Positions 20,401 through 29,147 of a DNA stretch of 64,000 bases are shown piece after piece; the first letter of the stretch is position 1, and each line of letters opens with the position of its first letter. The DNA comes from an uncultured Bacteroides sp. Its GTDB lineage: Bacteria; Bacteroidota; Bacteroidia; Bacteroidales; Bacteroidaceae. A model generated the notes under the pieces. That model did not search any database. It was not told the DNA's origin and worked only from the letters and a program-made list of their open reading frames with translations. A program made the position numbers and the translations under genes. The stretch spans positions 1 through 64,000 of the forward strand of contig USLU01000014.1 in assembly GCA_900555635.1 (NCBI GenBank), in the 5' to 3' direction.

Positions 20401-21642
20401 ATGGTAAAGAGGTCTAGTTGGTTTATCATCTTGTTCATGTTTTCAATAGGTGTTTTTGCACAATCCGGAAAACAGTATAACTCGTACAAAGGATTGGTAA
20501 TGGCAGGTTATCAGGGGTGGTTCAACGCCCCTGATGACGGTGCCAACCGGGGATGGTACCATTACAAAGGTCGTAACGGTTTTCGTCCGGGCTCCTGTTC
20601 CATTGACATGTGGCCGGAGGTATCGGAATATAAGAAATTGTATAAGACGGAGTTCTCTTTTGCAGATGGCAAGCCGGCTTATGTATTTTCATCCAATGAT
20701 GAATCGACGGTAGATACTCATTTCAGGTGGATGAAAGAGTATGGACTGGATGGTGTCTTCATGCAGCGTTTTGTTGGTGAGATACGTGGTGAAAGTGGTT
20801 TGAAGCATTTCAATAAAGTGCTGAACTCAGCTATGAAAGCCGCAAATAAATATGAAAGAGCTATCTGTGTGATGTACGATCTGAGTGGTATGAATCCTGG
20901 TGACGAACAGACTGTGTTGAAAGATATCGCTGATATAGCACAACGTCATTCTTTAAAAGATCATGCAAAGAACCCCTCTTATCTGTATCATAATGGAAAA
21001 CCATTGGTTACAATTTGGGGAGTAGGCTTTAATGATAAACGCCGATACGGATTGAAAGAAGCGGAAGCTCTTGTCAACGGTTTGAAAGCGCAAGGTTTCA
21101 GTGTGATGATGGGAGTACCTACTCATTGGCGTGAACTCTCCGGTGATACGGAATCAGACCCTCGCCTGCACGATTTGATTAAGAAGTGTGATGTTATAAT
21201 GCCTTGGTTCGTGGGGCGTTATAACGAAAGCTCGTACCCTCGTTATCAAAGTCTGATAAAGCAAGACATCCGGTGGGCAAAGCAAAGCAAAGTGGATTAT
21301 GCTCCTTTGGCATTTCCCGGCTTCTCATGGGGAAATATGAAAGAGAATCCTTCTACAATCGAACGTAACAAAGGCTCATTCTTTTGGAAACAACTATCGA
21401 ATGCCATAGATATGGGTGCACAGATGATTTACATAGCCATGTTCGATGAAATAGACGAGGGAACGGCTATCTTTAAATGTGCCAAGAAAGTTCCTGTAGG
21501 AGCAAGTACTTTTGTTCCTATCGAGGAAGGTCTTGAGAGCGACCATTATCTTTGGTTGGCAGGTGAAGCCGGCAAAATGCTTCGTAAAGAGAAACCACTT
21601 GAAATGAATCAGCCGATTCGTAAAAAAAAAGCAGTAAAGTAA
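20401..21642 (+). CDS. GH71/99-like secreted hydrolase, paralogue 2 (probable N-terminal half of a fusion)
   Basis: 413 aa, type I signal peptide ending VFAQ. The mature part begins GLVMAGYQGWF, and the catalytic-type pair E350/E353 sits in FDEIDEGTAIF, matching GH99 spacing. The C-terminus runs into a nine-A tract (21622-21630) and ends RKKKAVK. Adding one A there would remove the stop and continue straight into the GH92 frame that follows, giving a 1148-residue GH71/99-GH92 protein. The downstream GH92 has no start codon or signal peptide of its own, which supports the fusion reading. Confidence 0.78.
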   Translation: MVKRSSWFIILFMFSIGVFAQSGKQYNSYKGLVMAGYQGWFNAPDDGANRGWYHYKGRNGFRPGSCSIDMWPEVSEYKKLYKTEFSFADGKPAYVFSSNDESTVDTHFRWMKEYGLDGVFMQRFVGEIRGESGLKHFNKVLNSAMKAANKYERAICVMYDLSGMNPGDEQTVLKDIADIAQRHSLKDHAKNPSYLYHNGKPLVTIWGVGFNDKRRYGLKEAEALVNGLKAQGFSVMMGVPTHWRELSGDTESDPRLHDLIKKCDVIMPWFVGRYNESSYPRYQSLIKQDIRWAKQSKVDYAPLAFPGFSWGNMKENPSTIERNKGSFFWKQLSNAIDMGAQMIYIAMFDEIDEGTAIFKCAKKVPVGASTFVPIEEGLESDHYLWLAGEAGKMLRKEKPLEMNQPIRKKKAVK

Positions 21643-23846
21643 CCTGTGCGCTTGCTCCGGCAGCGTATGTAAACCCTTTCATTGGTGCCAGCACCAGTGT
21701 GGAAGCGGCAGGGGTATATCATGGCCTTGGGAAAACATCTCCCGGGGCCATGTCTCCTTTCGGTATGGTACAATTAGGACCGAATACAATTACCGGAGGA
21801 GATAATGGCTCGGGCTATAGTTATGAACATACGTCACTCGAAGGCTTTGCATTTACCCAAATGAGCGGAGTAGGGTGGTATGGAGATTTGGGTAACTTCT
21901 TGGTTATGCCTACTACCGGAGAGCTTAAAACTTCTGCGGGCGCTATGGCAAATCCGGATGAAGGTTATCGCTCCCGTTTCCGCAAAGATACGGAAGTGGC
22001 AAAAGCCGGTTATTATTCCGTTGTGTTGGACGATTATCAGATAAAAACAGAAGCTACCGTAGCACCTCATAGCGGTATGCTACGTTTTACTTTCCCGGAA
22101 AATCAACAATCACGTATTCAGATAGACTTGGCAAGACGGGTAGGGGGAACTTCCGTTTGGCAGGAGGTGGAGATAATAGATGATTATACCATATCGGGCA
22201 TGATGCGCTGTACTCCCGAAGGCGGAGGATGGGGAAATGGCGGAGGACATGCCGACTATACAGTCTATTTCTATGCCCGGTTCTCAAAACCACTGAAAGA
22301 TTATGGGGTATGGAGTGCAGATATTCCCGAAGGACAATCCCGTAAGTTGGAAGACATATCTTCACCTACTTACAAGCAGTATGCAAAGAACGCAAAGGTT
22401 ATTAAAGGTATAAAGAAGTATGCCGGAAAGCACATCGGTTTCTTTACAAACTTTGCCACCCGGCAAGGGGAGAATGTCCTGATGAAAGCAGGTATCTCCT
22501 TTACCAGCCGCGAAGGAGCCCGGAAAAACTTGAATGCAGAGCTGAAAGACTGGAACTTCGACCAAGCTTATCAACGTTGTGAAGCAGCCTGGAATAAGGC
22601 TTTATCATGTATAACTGTTGACTGTGATGATGAAGTTCAAAAAACTATATTCTATACAGCCTTGTATCATGCCTTTATTGATCCGCGTACTTTTTCGGAT
22701 GTAGATGGCAGTTTTACCGGAGCTGATCGAAAGATGCATGTATCTGACGGATATGTCCGACGCACAATTTTTAGTGGCTGGGATGTATTTAGAAGTGAGA
22801 TGCCCTTATTGACTTTAGTTCGTCCGGATGTAGTCAATGACTTGATTTGCTCTATGAATGGGCTGGCGGAAGAATCAGGAAGGTTTTACTATCCTCGTTG
22901 GGAATTCTTGAATGCTTACAGTGGTTGTATGTTGGGTAATCCGGCAGTATCTGTGTTGGCTGATGCTTATATGAAAGGAATTCGTGGCTATGATATTGAG
23001 AAAGCATACACGTATGCAAGGAATACCGTAGAACGTTCAGGTAATGGAGAACGGGGTTATGCACCGGGGAATACCGGTATTTCGGAAACTCTTGAGTATG
23101 CTTATAACGAATGGTGTATGGCTGAACTTGCACGAGTTCTGGGAAAGAAACAAGATGAAACAATATACCGCAAACGGTCTTCCTCCTACTGCAATATTTG
23201 GGATGAAGGCAAACAAAGCTTCCGTCCACGGAATGTACAGGGGGAATTTATGCCTTGGCCGAAAGAAGGAATCCTGCATGAAGGTTATGGGTGTATCGAA
23301 TCCAATCCATTGCAACAAGGATGGTTTGTGCCGCATGATGTAGAGGGAATGGTAAAATTGATGGGAGGACGCGATACAGTTATTTCCCGTTTGGAAGATA
23401 TGTTCAATAAAACACCGGAGCATTTATTGTGGAACCCTTATTACAATCATGCTAATGAACCGGTTCATCATGTGCCTTTTCTGTTTAATAGATTAGGTCG
23501 TCCGGACCTGACACAGTATTGGACACGTTTTATTTGTACGCATGCTTATCGTGATGGAGTAGCCGGATTGGTTGGAAACGAGGATGTAGGACAGATGTCT
23601 GCCTGGTTTGTATTAGCTTCTATGGGCATTCATCCTCTTTGTCCGGGTGAACCTGTCATGGAGTTGACCTCTCCTTTATTCCGTAAGATAGATATAAATC
23701 TGCCTGACGGGAAGAAGTTTACTATTCGTACACATGGAGAAGGAATGTACATCCGTTCCATGCGCTTGAATGGAGAACCTTTCCAACAATGGCAGTTACC
23801 TTTCAAAAAGATACAGCAAGGAGGAGCATTGGATATTTATTATTAA
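21624..23846 (+). CDS. GH92 alpha-mannosidase lacking its own start and signal peptide
   Basis: The open frame begins after a stop at 21621-21623 and reads through YVNPFIGAST, the true beginning of a GH92 domain, but has no ATG there. The first GTG is at 21699, inside the domain. GH92 motifs are complete: HANEPVHH (general acid codon at 23457) and GNEDVGQMSAW. Upstream residues (KKSSKVTCALAPAA) are too short and polar for a signal peptide, yet GH92 enzymes must be exported. The likely explanation is a one-base loss in the A9 tract at 21622-21630 that uncoupled it from the GH71/99-like gene. Its stop codon overlaps the stop of the convergent regulator. Confidence 0.82.
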   Translation, partial: KKSSKVTCALAPAAYVNPFIGASTSVEAAGVYHGLGKTSPGAMSPFGMVQLGPNTITGGDNGSGYSYEHTSLEGFAFTQMSGVGWYGDLGNFLVMPTTGELKTSAGAMANPDEGYRSRFRKDTEVAKAGYYSVVLDDYQIKTEATVAPHSGMLRFTFPENQQSRIQIDLARRVGGTSVWQEVEIIDDYTISGMMRCTPEGGGWGNGGGHADYTVYFYARFSKPLKDYGVWSADIPEGQSRKLEDISSPTYKQYAKNAKVIKGIKKYAGKHIGFFTNFATRQGENVLMKAGISFTSREGARKNLNAELKDWNFDQAYQRCEAAWNKALSCITVDCDDEVQKTIFYTALYHAFIDPRTFSDVDGSFTGADRKMHVSDGYVRRTIFSGWDVFRSEMPLLTLVRPDVVNDLICSMNGLAEESGRFYYPRWEFLNAYSGCMLGNPAVSVLADAYMKGIRGYDIEKAYTYARNTVERSGNGERGYAPGNTGISETLEYAYNEWCMAELARVLGKKQDETIYRKRSSSYCNIWDEGKQSFRPRNVQGEFMPWPKEGILHEGYGCIESNPLQQGWFVPHDVEGMVKLMGGRDTVISRLEDMFNKTPEHLLWNPYYNHANEPVHHVPFLFNRLGRPDLTQYWTRFICTHAYRDGVAGLVGNEDVGQMSAWFVLASMGIHPLCPGEPVMELTSPLFRKIDINLPDGKKFTIRTHGEGMYIRSMRLNGEPFQQWQLPFKKIQQGGALDIYY

Positions 23847-26420
23847 TCCAATGCTTTCCCTTCGATAATTTCCATGAGTGAATACTTGTACTCGGTACCC
23901 ATAGAGGAATAGTATTCTTTGCAGAAAGTGTCGTATACTGTTTTAGCAAGTCCTTTCTTCCCTTGCTGGCACAGTATACGGCATTTTACACAAAGAGCCT
24001 CTTCATTGATATAGTCGTGCTGGAACATCGTATCGGCTATCTTCAATCTTAGCGTTTCCGAAAGATCTTCACGTTTCAACAGGCGGTATAACAAGTCGAT
24101 GGTATTATTGGAGAATTCATTCTTGAAGGTATCTATCCAATCTATTTCCATATTGGGAAGCATCACGCCGCTCAATAAAAGCTCAAGAAGTCTTTCTAAG
24201 TTCTGACTATTGTTTTCACGATATAGCCGGAGAGCTTCCAGATAATCGCATAAGGTACCATCTTCAAACTGGATACTCCAGAAACTGTTCTGGTTCAATA
24301 TTTTGATATCTCCTACCTTTTCCAATAAGCCACGCAATTTGCTCAGATATACATTGCGGTTGTTCTTGGCAGATTCTTCGGTTTTATCATACCAAAGTAA
24401 CTGAATAAGCTTATGACCGATGATTCCCTTCGAATTCTTGCCTGTATAAAGAATAAGCAGAATGAGCAAAGCCTTCAGCGTAGGAGTAAACAAGTAAGTG
24501 ATGTCCGCTCCTTCTTTATCTATCACCTTGAAACCGCCAAAGAAGCATACGCAACTCTTCGATAAATCATAATTGTGGAATTCCGGTGTGGTCAATGAAA
24601 TAGGAATATCATTTATCTCTGGCATTTTCGCTGTGTTGCCGGCGGATTCTTGGGATGTACTTTCCGGTTTTTCCTGTGCAAGTGTTATTCTTCTTTGTCT
24701 TTGCTTCTTTTGTAGGAAGAAGAATGTACCGGCACCAATAAGCAGAAGTACGCCACCTGCAATAACCCACAATGTGTATCCGCCGTTATGCTTCTCTTCC
24801 ATCTCATTAAGATTCTGCTTGAAAGTTTGCACGGAGATGGGAGGATAATTGATTTCGTAGATATTAAGGGTTGCTTCACCGCTCACTTCTGCCTGATGTA
24901 CTACAGCATACAGCTTTTTTTGTTGTGGGGAGAAGAACAGATTACTATAAATATACTGTGATTCCATTCTTAAATTGATAGGCAGTGACATCGGTTCAAA
25001 CCCTGGCTTGTCCAATCCGGCTTTCATCAACATCCCTCCTTGTTGCGAACAGAAAAAATAGAAACATTTCTTCTCGGCATCATAGACCATGTTCTCACCC
25101 GGTTGGAAGTCTCCGTTTTCCGGTGTTGTAGTGTATTCCCAAAGTTTGCTCACCTGCTGGGTCAGCAGATTAACGGCATATAAATCATAGTAATTGCGCG
25201 GAGATAATTCCTGCCTTCCGGACGGACAGCCTCTTCCTCCGAATATATAAAGAGTATTGCCTACAATGACACTTGCCATTGTATAGCGGGGATGGATATC
25301 GGTCAGGTTGATTTTTTTTTTGTGGCTTGTTCTCACTCCACGGAAAGCTGATTAACAACTCGTTGTTGTAATGGTAATGTCCATAACCTCCGAAGCTGAC
25401 TAATGATTCATTGGAAGGATTGTATGCGATTGTATTGTTCCAGTAATCATGGTCTTTGGAGGCAGCTTGATTACCTTCCCACGCTTGGGTGGAAGGATTG
25501 AATGCAGAGTAAATATTCTCATTCAGATTATAGGAAAGCAACTGTTGCCGTTCAGGGATGTATATTAATTGGTTGGGGTAATTGGCAACAAACTCTCCGC
25601 CTTTTACTGTAATAGTATCGGTTATATATTCGTCACTGTGGAAGACATATAGCTTGTTCTTATCTGTAGCCATATAGAAGGTTCCGATAGTCGGATCGAA
25701 TGCTACAGAAGGAGAAGACTTGAATTCTTTATAATAGATAGGTTTCCAGGATATATACTGGTCAATAATCCAGCGGGCATTCTTGCAGGTAGCCGGGGCT
25801 TGAGAAATTTCGTCGTAGCAGATATTGTTGTTATGACGAGCCATTTTCCAGAATCTGATATCCTTATCATTCCGGTTCAGGCTGATGTCTTTTAAATTGA
25901 TAGAAGCTACATCGCCCAATGTAAACTTGTCAAAAGGGCAATATCCGAAAGCTATGCGCAGGCTTTGCACACCAATCAAGTCTTTGTAGTTCGTTTTAAC
26001 TTCTACACTGTCATATTCGAGAGTGATTTGTCCGTCTTTGGGTTGCAACGTCAGCTGGATGGGCAGCCAGGTTTCACGCCTGACTTCTTTGGCAATGGGA
26101 TTGACAGCGTCTCCTGTTACTAATATGGGGAATCGTTTGTCGTTTTCGCCAACACTGAACATGAGGTCAATATTCTTATCGGTGTTTGTGATAATGCGGA
26201 ATACAGTACCAAACACATTATCATTCCTTACCCATATATTAAACTTCAAAACAATCTTATCTCCTAAAGTGGCAATAGGTTTTCCATCTTCAAGCGCCAT
26301 ACTGGTAAATTCGGATGCTTGAAGGGGATATGATTTAATATGCAAGCCGTATTCGGGATACTGGGCTGATATATGTTGACATATAAATAGGAGGAAAAAT
26401 AAGAAAGATGTTTTTTTCAT
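23843..26420 (-). pseudogene. Membrane-spanning SARP/BTAD-like regulator with LamG and Kelch sensor, frameshifted
   Basis: Reading from 26420 (MKKTSFLFFLLF, signal peptide): a LamG/concanavalin-like domain (about 25-170), then Kelch-type beta-propeller repeats (LVSFGGYGHYHYNN; TLYIFGGRG). After these come one membrane helix (YTLWVIAGGVLLLIGAG) with a basic stop-transfer, a cytoplasmic OmpR/SARP-type winged helix (FFGGFKVIDKEG..VYLSKLRGLLEKVG) and a helical BTAD/TPR-like tail. The frame breaks at ten consecutive A residues (plus-strand T run 25312-25321). With nine A the two halves join as PQKKINLTD and encode about 858 aa. The second half alone has a GTG at 25336 but no signal. Probably the PUL activator, sensing glycan in the periplasm. 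Indel, sequencing error and slippage remain open. Confidence 0.8.
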
Positions 26421-26451
26421 TATGTATGTCATTTAAGTCTTAAAGTGTCGA

Positions 26452-26459
26452 CAAAAATA
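26452..26459 (-). promoter_or_regulatory. -7 box of the regulator gene
   Basis: On the minus strand TATTTTTG fits the Bacteroidetes TAnnTTTG box, about 32 bp upstream of the regulator start at 26420. It points away from the operon 3 promoter, so 26460-26566 is a shared divergent control region. No TTAA lies 19 bp from this TTTG, so the phased geometry is absent here. Confidence 0.45.
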
Positions 26460-26506
26460 GTATTTTCTAATGAGAAGGAATAGAAAAAGTAGCACAAATA
26501 TTGCGA

Positions 26507-26574
26507 TTAAGCGAATTTTAAGCGCCTATTAATTTTTGATTAAAGGTTTTATTAACCACATGGCATTTACTTTG
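26507..26574 (+). promoter_or_regulatory. Operon 3 promoter with five phased TTAA sites
   Basis: This is the clearest example. TTAA occurs at 26507, 26518, 26529, 26540 and 26552 (steps 11, 11, 11, 12), and TTTG of the -7 box (TTACTTTG, 26567-26574) starts at 26571, 19 bp after the last site. Sites are usually preceded by A or T and followed by G or T. The GH3 start codon is at 26604. Confidence 0.75.
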
Positions 26575-26603
26575 CACTACAAACTAAAAAAAAGTCTGAT
26601 AGT

Positions 26604-28802
26604 ATGAATTGGATAAAGCACTTTTGGATAGCTACTCTGTTTGTAACATGCAATGCAATGGCACAGGGGCAATATCCTTTTAGAAACCCGGAGCTTCCGA
26701 TAGACCAACGGGTAGATGATCTGGTATCTCGTCTGACATTAGAGGAGAAGGTAAAACAAATGCTGAATAATACACCGTCGATTGAACGGCTGGGTATTCC
26801 GGCTTATAATTGGTGGAATGAATGTTTACATGGAGTGGGACGTTCTAATTATAAGGTAACAGTATTTCCGCAAGCTATCGGGATGGCAGCTTCGTGGAAC
26901 GATGCACTGCTAAAACAAGTTGCTTCTTCTATTGCCGATGAAGGCAGAGCTATTTACAACGACACACAACGCAAAAAAGATTATAGCCAGTATCATGCTT
27001 TGACATACTGGACTCCCAATATCAATATTTTCCGCGACCCTCGTTGGGGTAGAGGACAAGAAACTTATGGTGAAGATCCTTTCTTAACCGGCAAGATGGG
27101 TAAGGCATTCGTACTGGGTCTGCAAGGAGATGATCCACGCTATCTGAAAGCATCTGCCTGCGCCAAGCATTATGCAGTCCATAGCGGACCGGAAAGTTCA
27201 CGCCATACTTTTAATACAGACGTAACTACATATGATTTGTGGGATACATATCTGCCGGCATTTCGTGACTTGGTGGTGGATGCGAAAGTTTCCGGTGTAA
27301 TGTGTGCCTATAATGCCTTTCAAGGACAACCTTGTTGCGGAAACGATCTGCTGATGCAATCCATTTTGCGGGATAAGTGGCAGTTCAAAGGATACGTGAC
27401 TTCCGATTGCGGAGCTATCGACGACTTTTACCGCCATCATAAAACTCATCCCGATGCTGCGTCGGCTGCTGCTGATGCCGTGTTCCACGGAACAGACCTC
27501 GATTGTGGGCAAGAAGCTTATATGGCTTTGATAAAAGCGGTAAATGACGGCATTATTACGGAGAAGCAAGTAGATGTTTCCTTGAAGCGTCTGTTCACGA
27601 TCCGTTTCCGCTTGGGATTGTTCGACCCGCTCGAAAAAGTTCCTTATTCAAACATTCCGGTTTCCGTACTGGAATGTGCACAGCATCAGGAACTGGCGAA
27701 ACGCATGGCACAGGAGTCAATTGTGCTGCTTAAGAATGAGAAGAAACTGCTGCCCTTAAACAAGGACAAGCTGAAGAAGATTGTAGTAATGGGACCTAAT
27801 GCAGATAATAAAGATGCATTATTGGGCAATTATAACGGATTCCCCACACACATGTTGACACCTCTGCAAGCTATTCGTGAACGGGTAGGTGATAAGGCAG
27901 AAGTTATATTCGTAGAAGGTCCCGATCATGTAGACACTGCAACGGTGGATATGCTTCAACAGTGGGTAGCACAAGCTAAAGGAGCGGATATGGTTATCTT
28001 CATCGGAGGAATCAGCCCACAGCTTGAAGGTGAGGAAATGCCGGTCAGTAAAGATGGATTTAGTGGTGGTGACCGTACAACGATTGCTTTGCCAGCCGTT
28101 CAAACAGAGATGATGAAAGCTTTGACAGCAGCGAAATTACCGACCGTATTTGTCATGATGACAGGCAGTGCACTGGCTATTCCTTGGGAAGCGAGTCACG
28201 TTCCGGCTATTCTGAATGCTTGGTATGGCGGACAATATGGTGGAGAAGCCATTGCCGATGTGCTGTTTGGTGATTATAATCCTTCGGGCAAACTGCCTGT
28301 TACTTTCTATGCACAAGATAGTGATTTGCCTGATTTCAACTCGTATGACATGACTGGGCGTACCTATCGCTACTTTCAAGGAAAAGCACTTTATCCCTTC
28401 GGCTATGGATTGAGTTATACTGACTTTAATTATTCGTCGCTGCAAATGCCTAAGAGCTGTAATACGGCAGATAAAGAAATAAAGGTGGAAGTTACAGTGA
28501 AAAATAAAGGTAAAATGGCGGGTGAGGAAGTTGCCCAACTCTATGTCTCCCATCCCGGTCAGAAAGTACTTGTACCTCTGACTGCCTTGAAAGGATTTCA
28601 ACGGGTGCATCTCAAAGCCGGTGAGTCGAAGAAGCTCTCTTTCCTGCTGACGGCTAACGACTTGTCTTGTGTCGATGAGAATGGAAATCTGGTGATGCTT
28701 CCCGGAGATATCCGTATCTATGTGGGCGGCGCAGCACCGGTGGCAACTATAGCCACTCCTTTGAAAGGAGCGGAAGGTGTGCTGAAATGTGTGTTACCAT
28801 AA
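26604..28802 (+). CDS. GH3 beta-xylosidase/beta-glucosidase
   Basis: 732 aa, signal peptide ending AMAQ. Compact three-domain GH3 (catalytic barrel, alpha/beta sandwich, fibronectin-III-like tail). The nucleophile is D268 in VTSDCGAIDDFY. The opening YNWWNECLHGVGR is the pattern I associate with bacterial and plant GH3 beta-xylosidases/arabinofuranosidases, so xylose is the better guess. First gene of operon 3, behind the best phased TTAA promoter and divergent from the regulator. It is separated from the next GH3 by a 345-bp gap holding a GC-rich hairpin and repeat array B, so the downstream genes may be read through or start separately. Confidence 0.9.
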   Translation: MNWIKHFWIATLFVTCNAMAQGQYPFRNPELPIDQRVDDLVSRLTLEEKVKQMLNNTPSIERLGIPAYNWWNECLHGVGRSNYKVTVFPQAIGMAASWNDALLKQVASSIADEGRAIYNDTQRKKDYSQYHALTYWTPNINIFRDPRWGRGQETYGEDPFLTGKMGKAFVLGLQGDDPRYLKASACAKHYAVHSGPESSRHTFNTDVTTYDLWDTYLPAFRDLVVDAKVSGVMCAYNAFQGQPCCGNDLLMQSILRDKWQFKGYVTSDCGAIDDFYRHHKTHPDAASAAADAVFHGTDLDCGQEAYMALIKAVNDGIITEKQVDVSLKRLFTIRFRLGLFDPLEKVPYSNIPVSVLECAQHQELAKRMAQESIVLLKNEKKLLPLNKDKLKKIVVMGPNADNKDALLGNYNGFPTHMLTPLQAIRERVGDKAEVIFVEGPDHVDTATVDMLQQWVAQAKGADMVIFIGGISPQLEGEEMPVSKDGFSGGDRTTIALPAVQTEMMKALTAAKLPTVFVMMTGSALAIPWEASHVPAILNAWYGGQYGGEAIADVLFGDYNPSGKLPVTFYAQDSDLPDFNSYDMTGRTYRYFQGKALYPFGYGLSYTDFNYSSLQMPKSCNTADKEIKVEVTVKNKGKMAGEEVAQLYVSHPGQKVLVPLTALKGFQRVHLKAGESKKLSFLLTANDLSCVDENGNLVMLPGDIRIYVGGAAPVATIATPLKGAEGVLKCVLP

Positions 28803-28810
28803 AAGAAATG

Positions 28811-28842
28811 CCCCCCTTCTCCTTTAGGGGACCGAGGGGGGG
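28811..28842. repeat. C-rich/G-rich intergenic hairpin
   Basis: A run of six C at 28811 pairs with a G run at 28837-28842. Between them TCTCC-TTTA-GGGGA allows an inner stem. It starts about 9 bp after the GH3 stop. GC-rich elements of this type (CTCCTTTAGGGGACCGAGG) are familiar as interspersed intergenic hairpins in Bacteroidetes; that is recollection, not a search. No U tract follows, so it is not a standard terminator. Confidence 0.5.
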
Positions 28843-28974
28843 ATATGCTTTCAGACATGAGCTAAACAGAATATTGTAACAGTCCTGATTTTTCATGAAT
28901 ATATTAATTGCTAAAACTGAAAATGTGTCTTTGTAATATATTGTATATCAGGAGATTCTCTTGAGAGGGTCTCA

Positions 28975-29062
28975 CCTAACGACTGAGATAGCCTCACCTA
29001 ACGACTTAGGTAGCCTAACCTAACGACAGAGGCTACCTAAGATAACGACTAAGGTTACCTCT
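28975..29062 (+). repeat. Tandem array B, exact 22-bp period
   Basis: Four units begin at 28975, 28997, 29019 and 29041. The core is CCTAACGACTTAGG, itself a dyad (CCTAA-CGAC-TTAGG), followed by a less conserved GTAGCCT-type stretch. A further decayed copy is possible at 28953-28974. There are no spacers and no open frame. Array B lies between two GH3 genes. The rest of the gap (28843-28952, 29063-29147) is AT-rich with no convincing phased TTAA promoter. Confidence 0.82.
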
Positions 29063-29147
29063 GTTTTAGTGTAAATATAAAAGAAATATAGTGAATTCCA
29101 ATCCGAAACTTTTTCATGTAAATCATGTATAATTTTACCTATATAAT

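Noticed and set aside
28876..28933. Sixth phased promoter before the 29148 GH3
   Set aside because: A TTTG at 28930 has CTAA 19 bp upstream, but the box is TGTCTTTG and the earlier positions do not carry TTAA at 11-12 bp steps.
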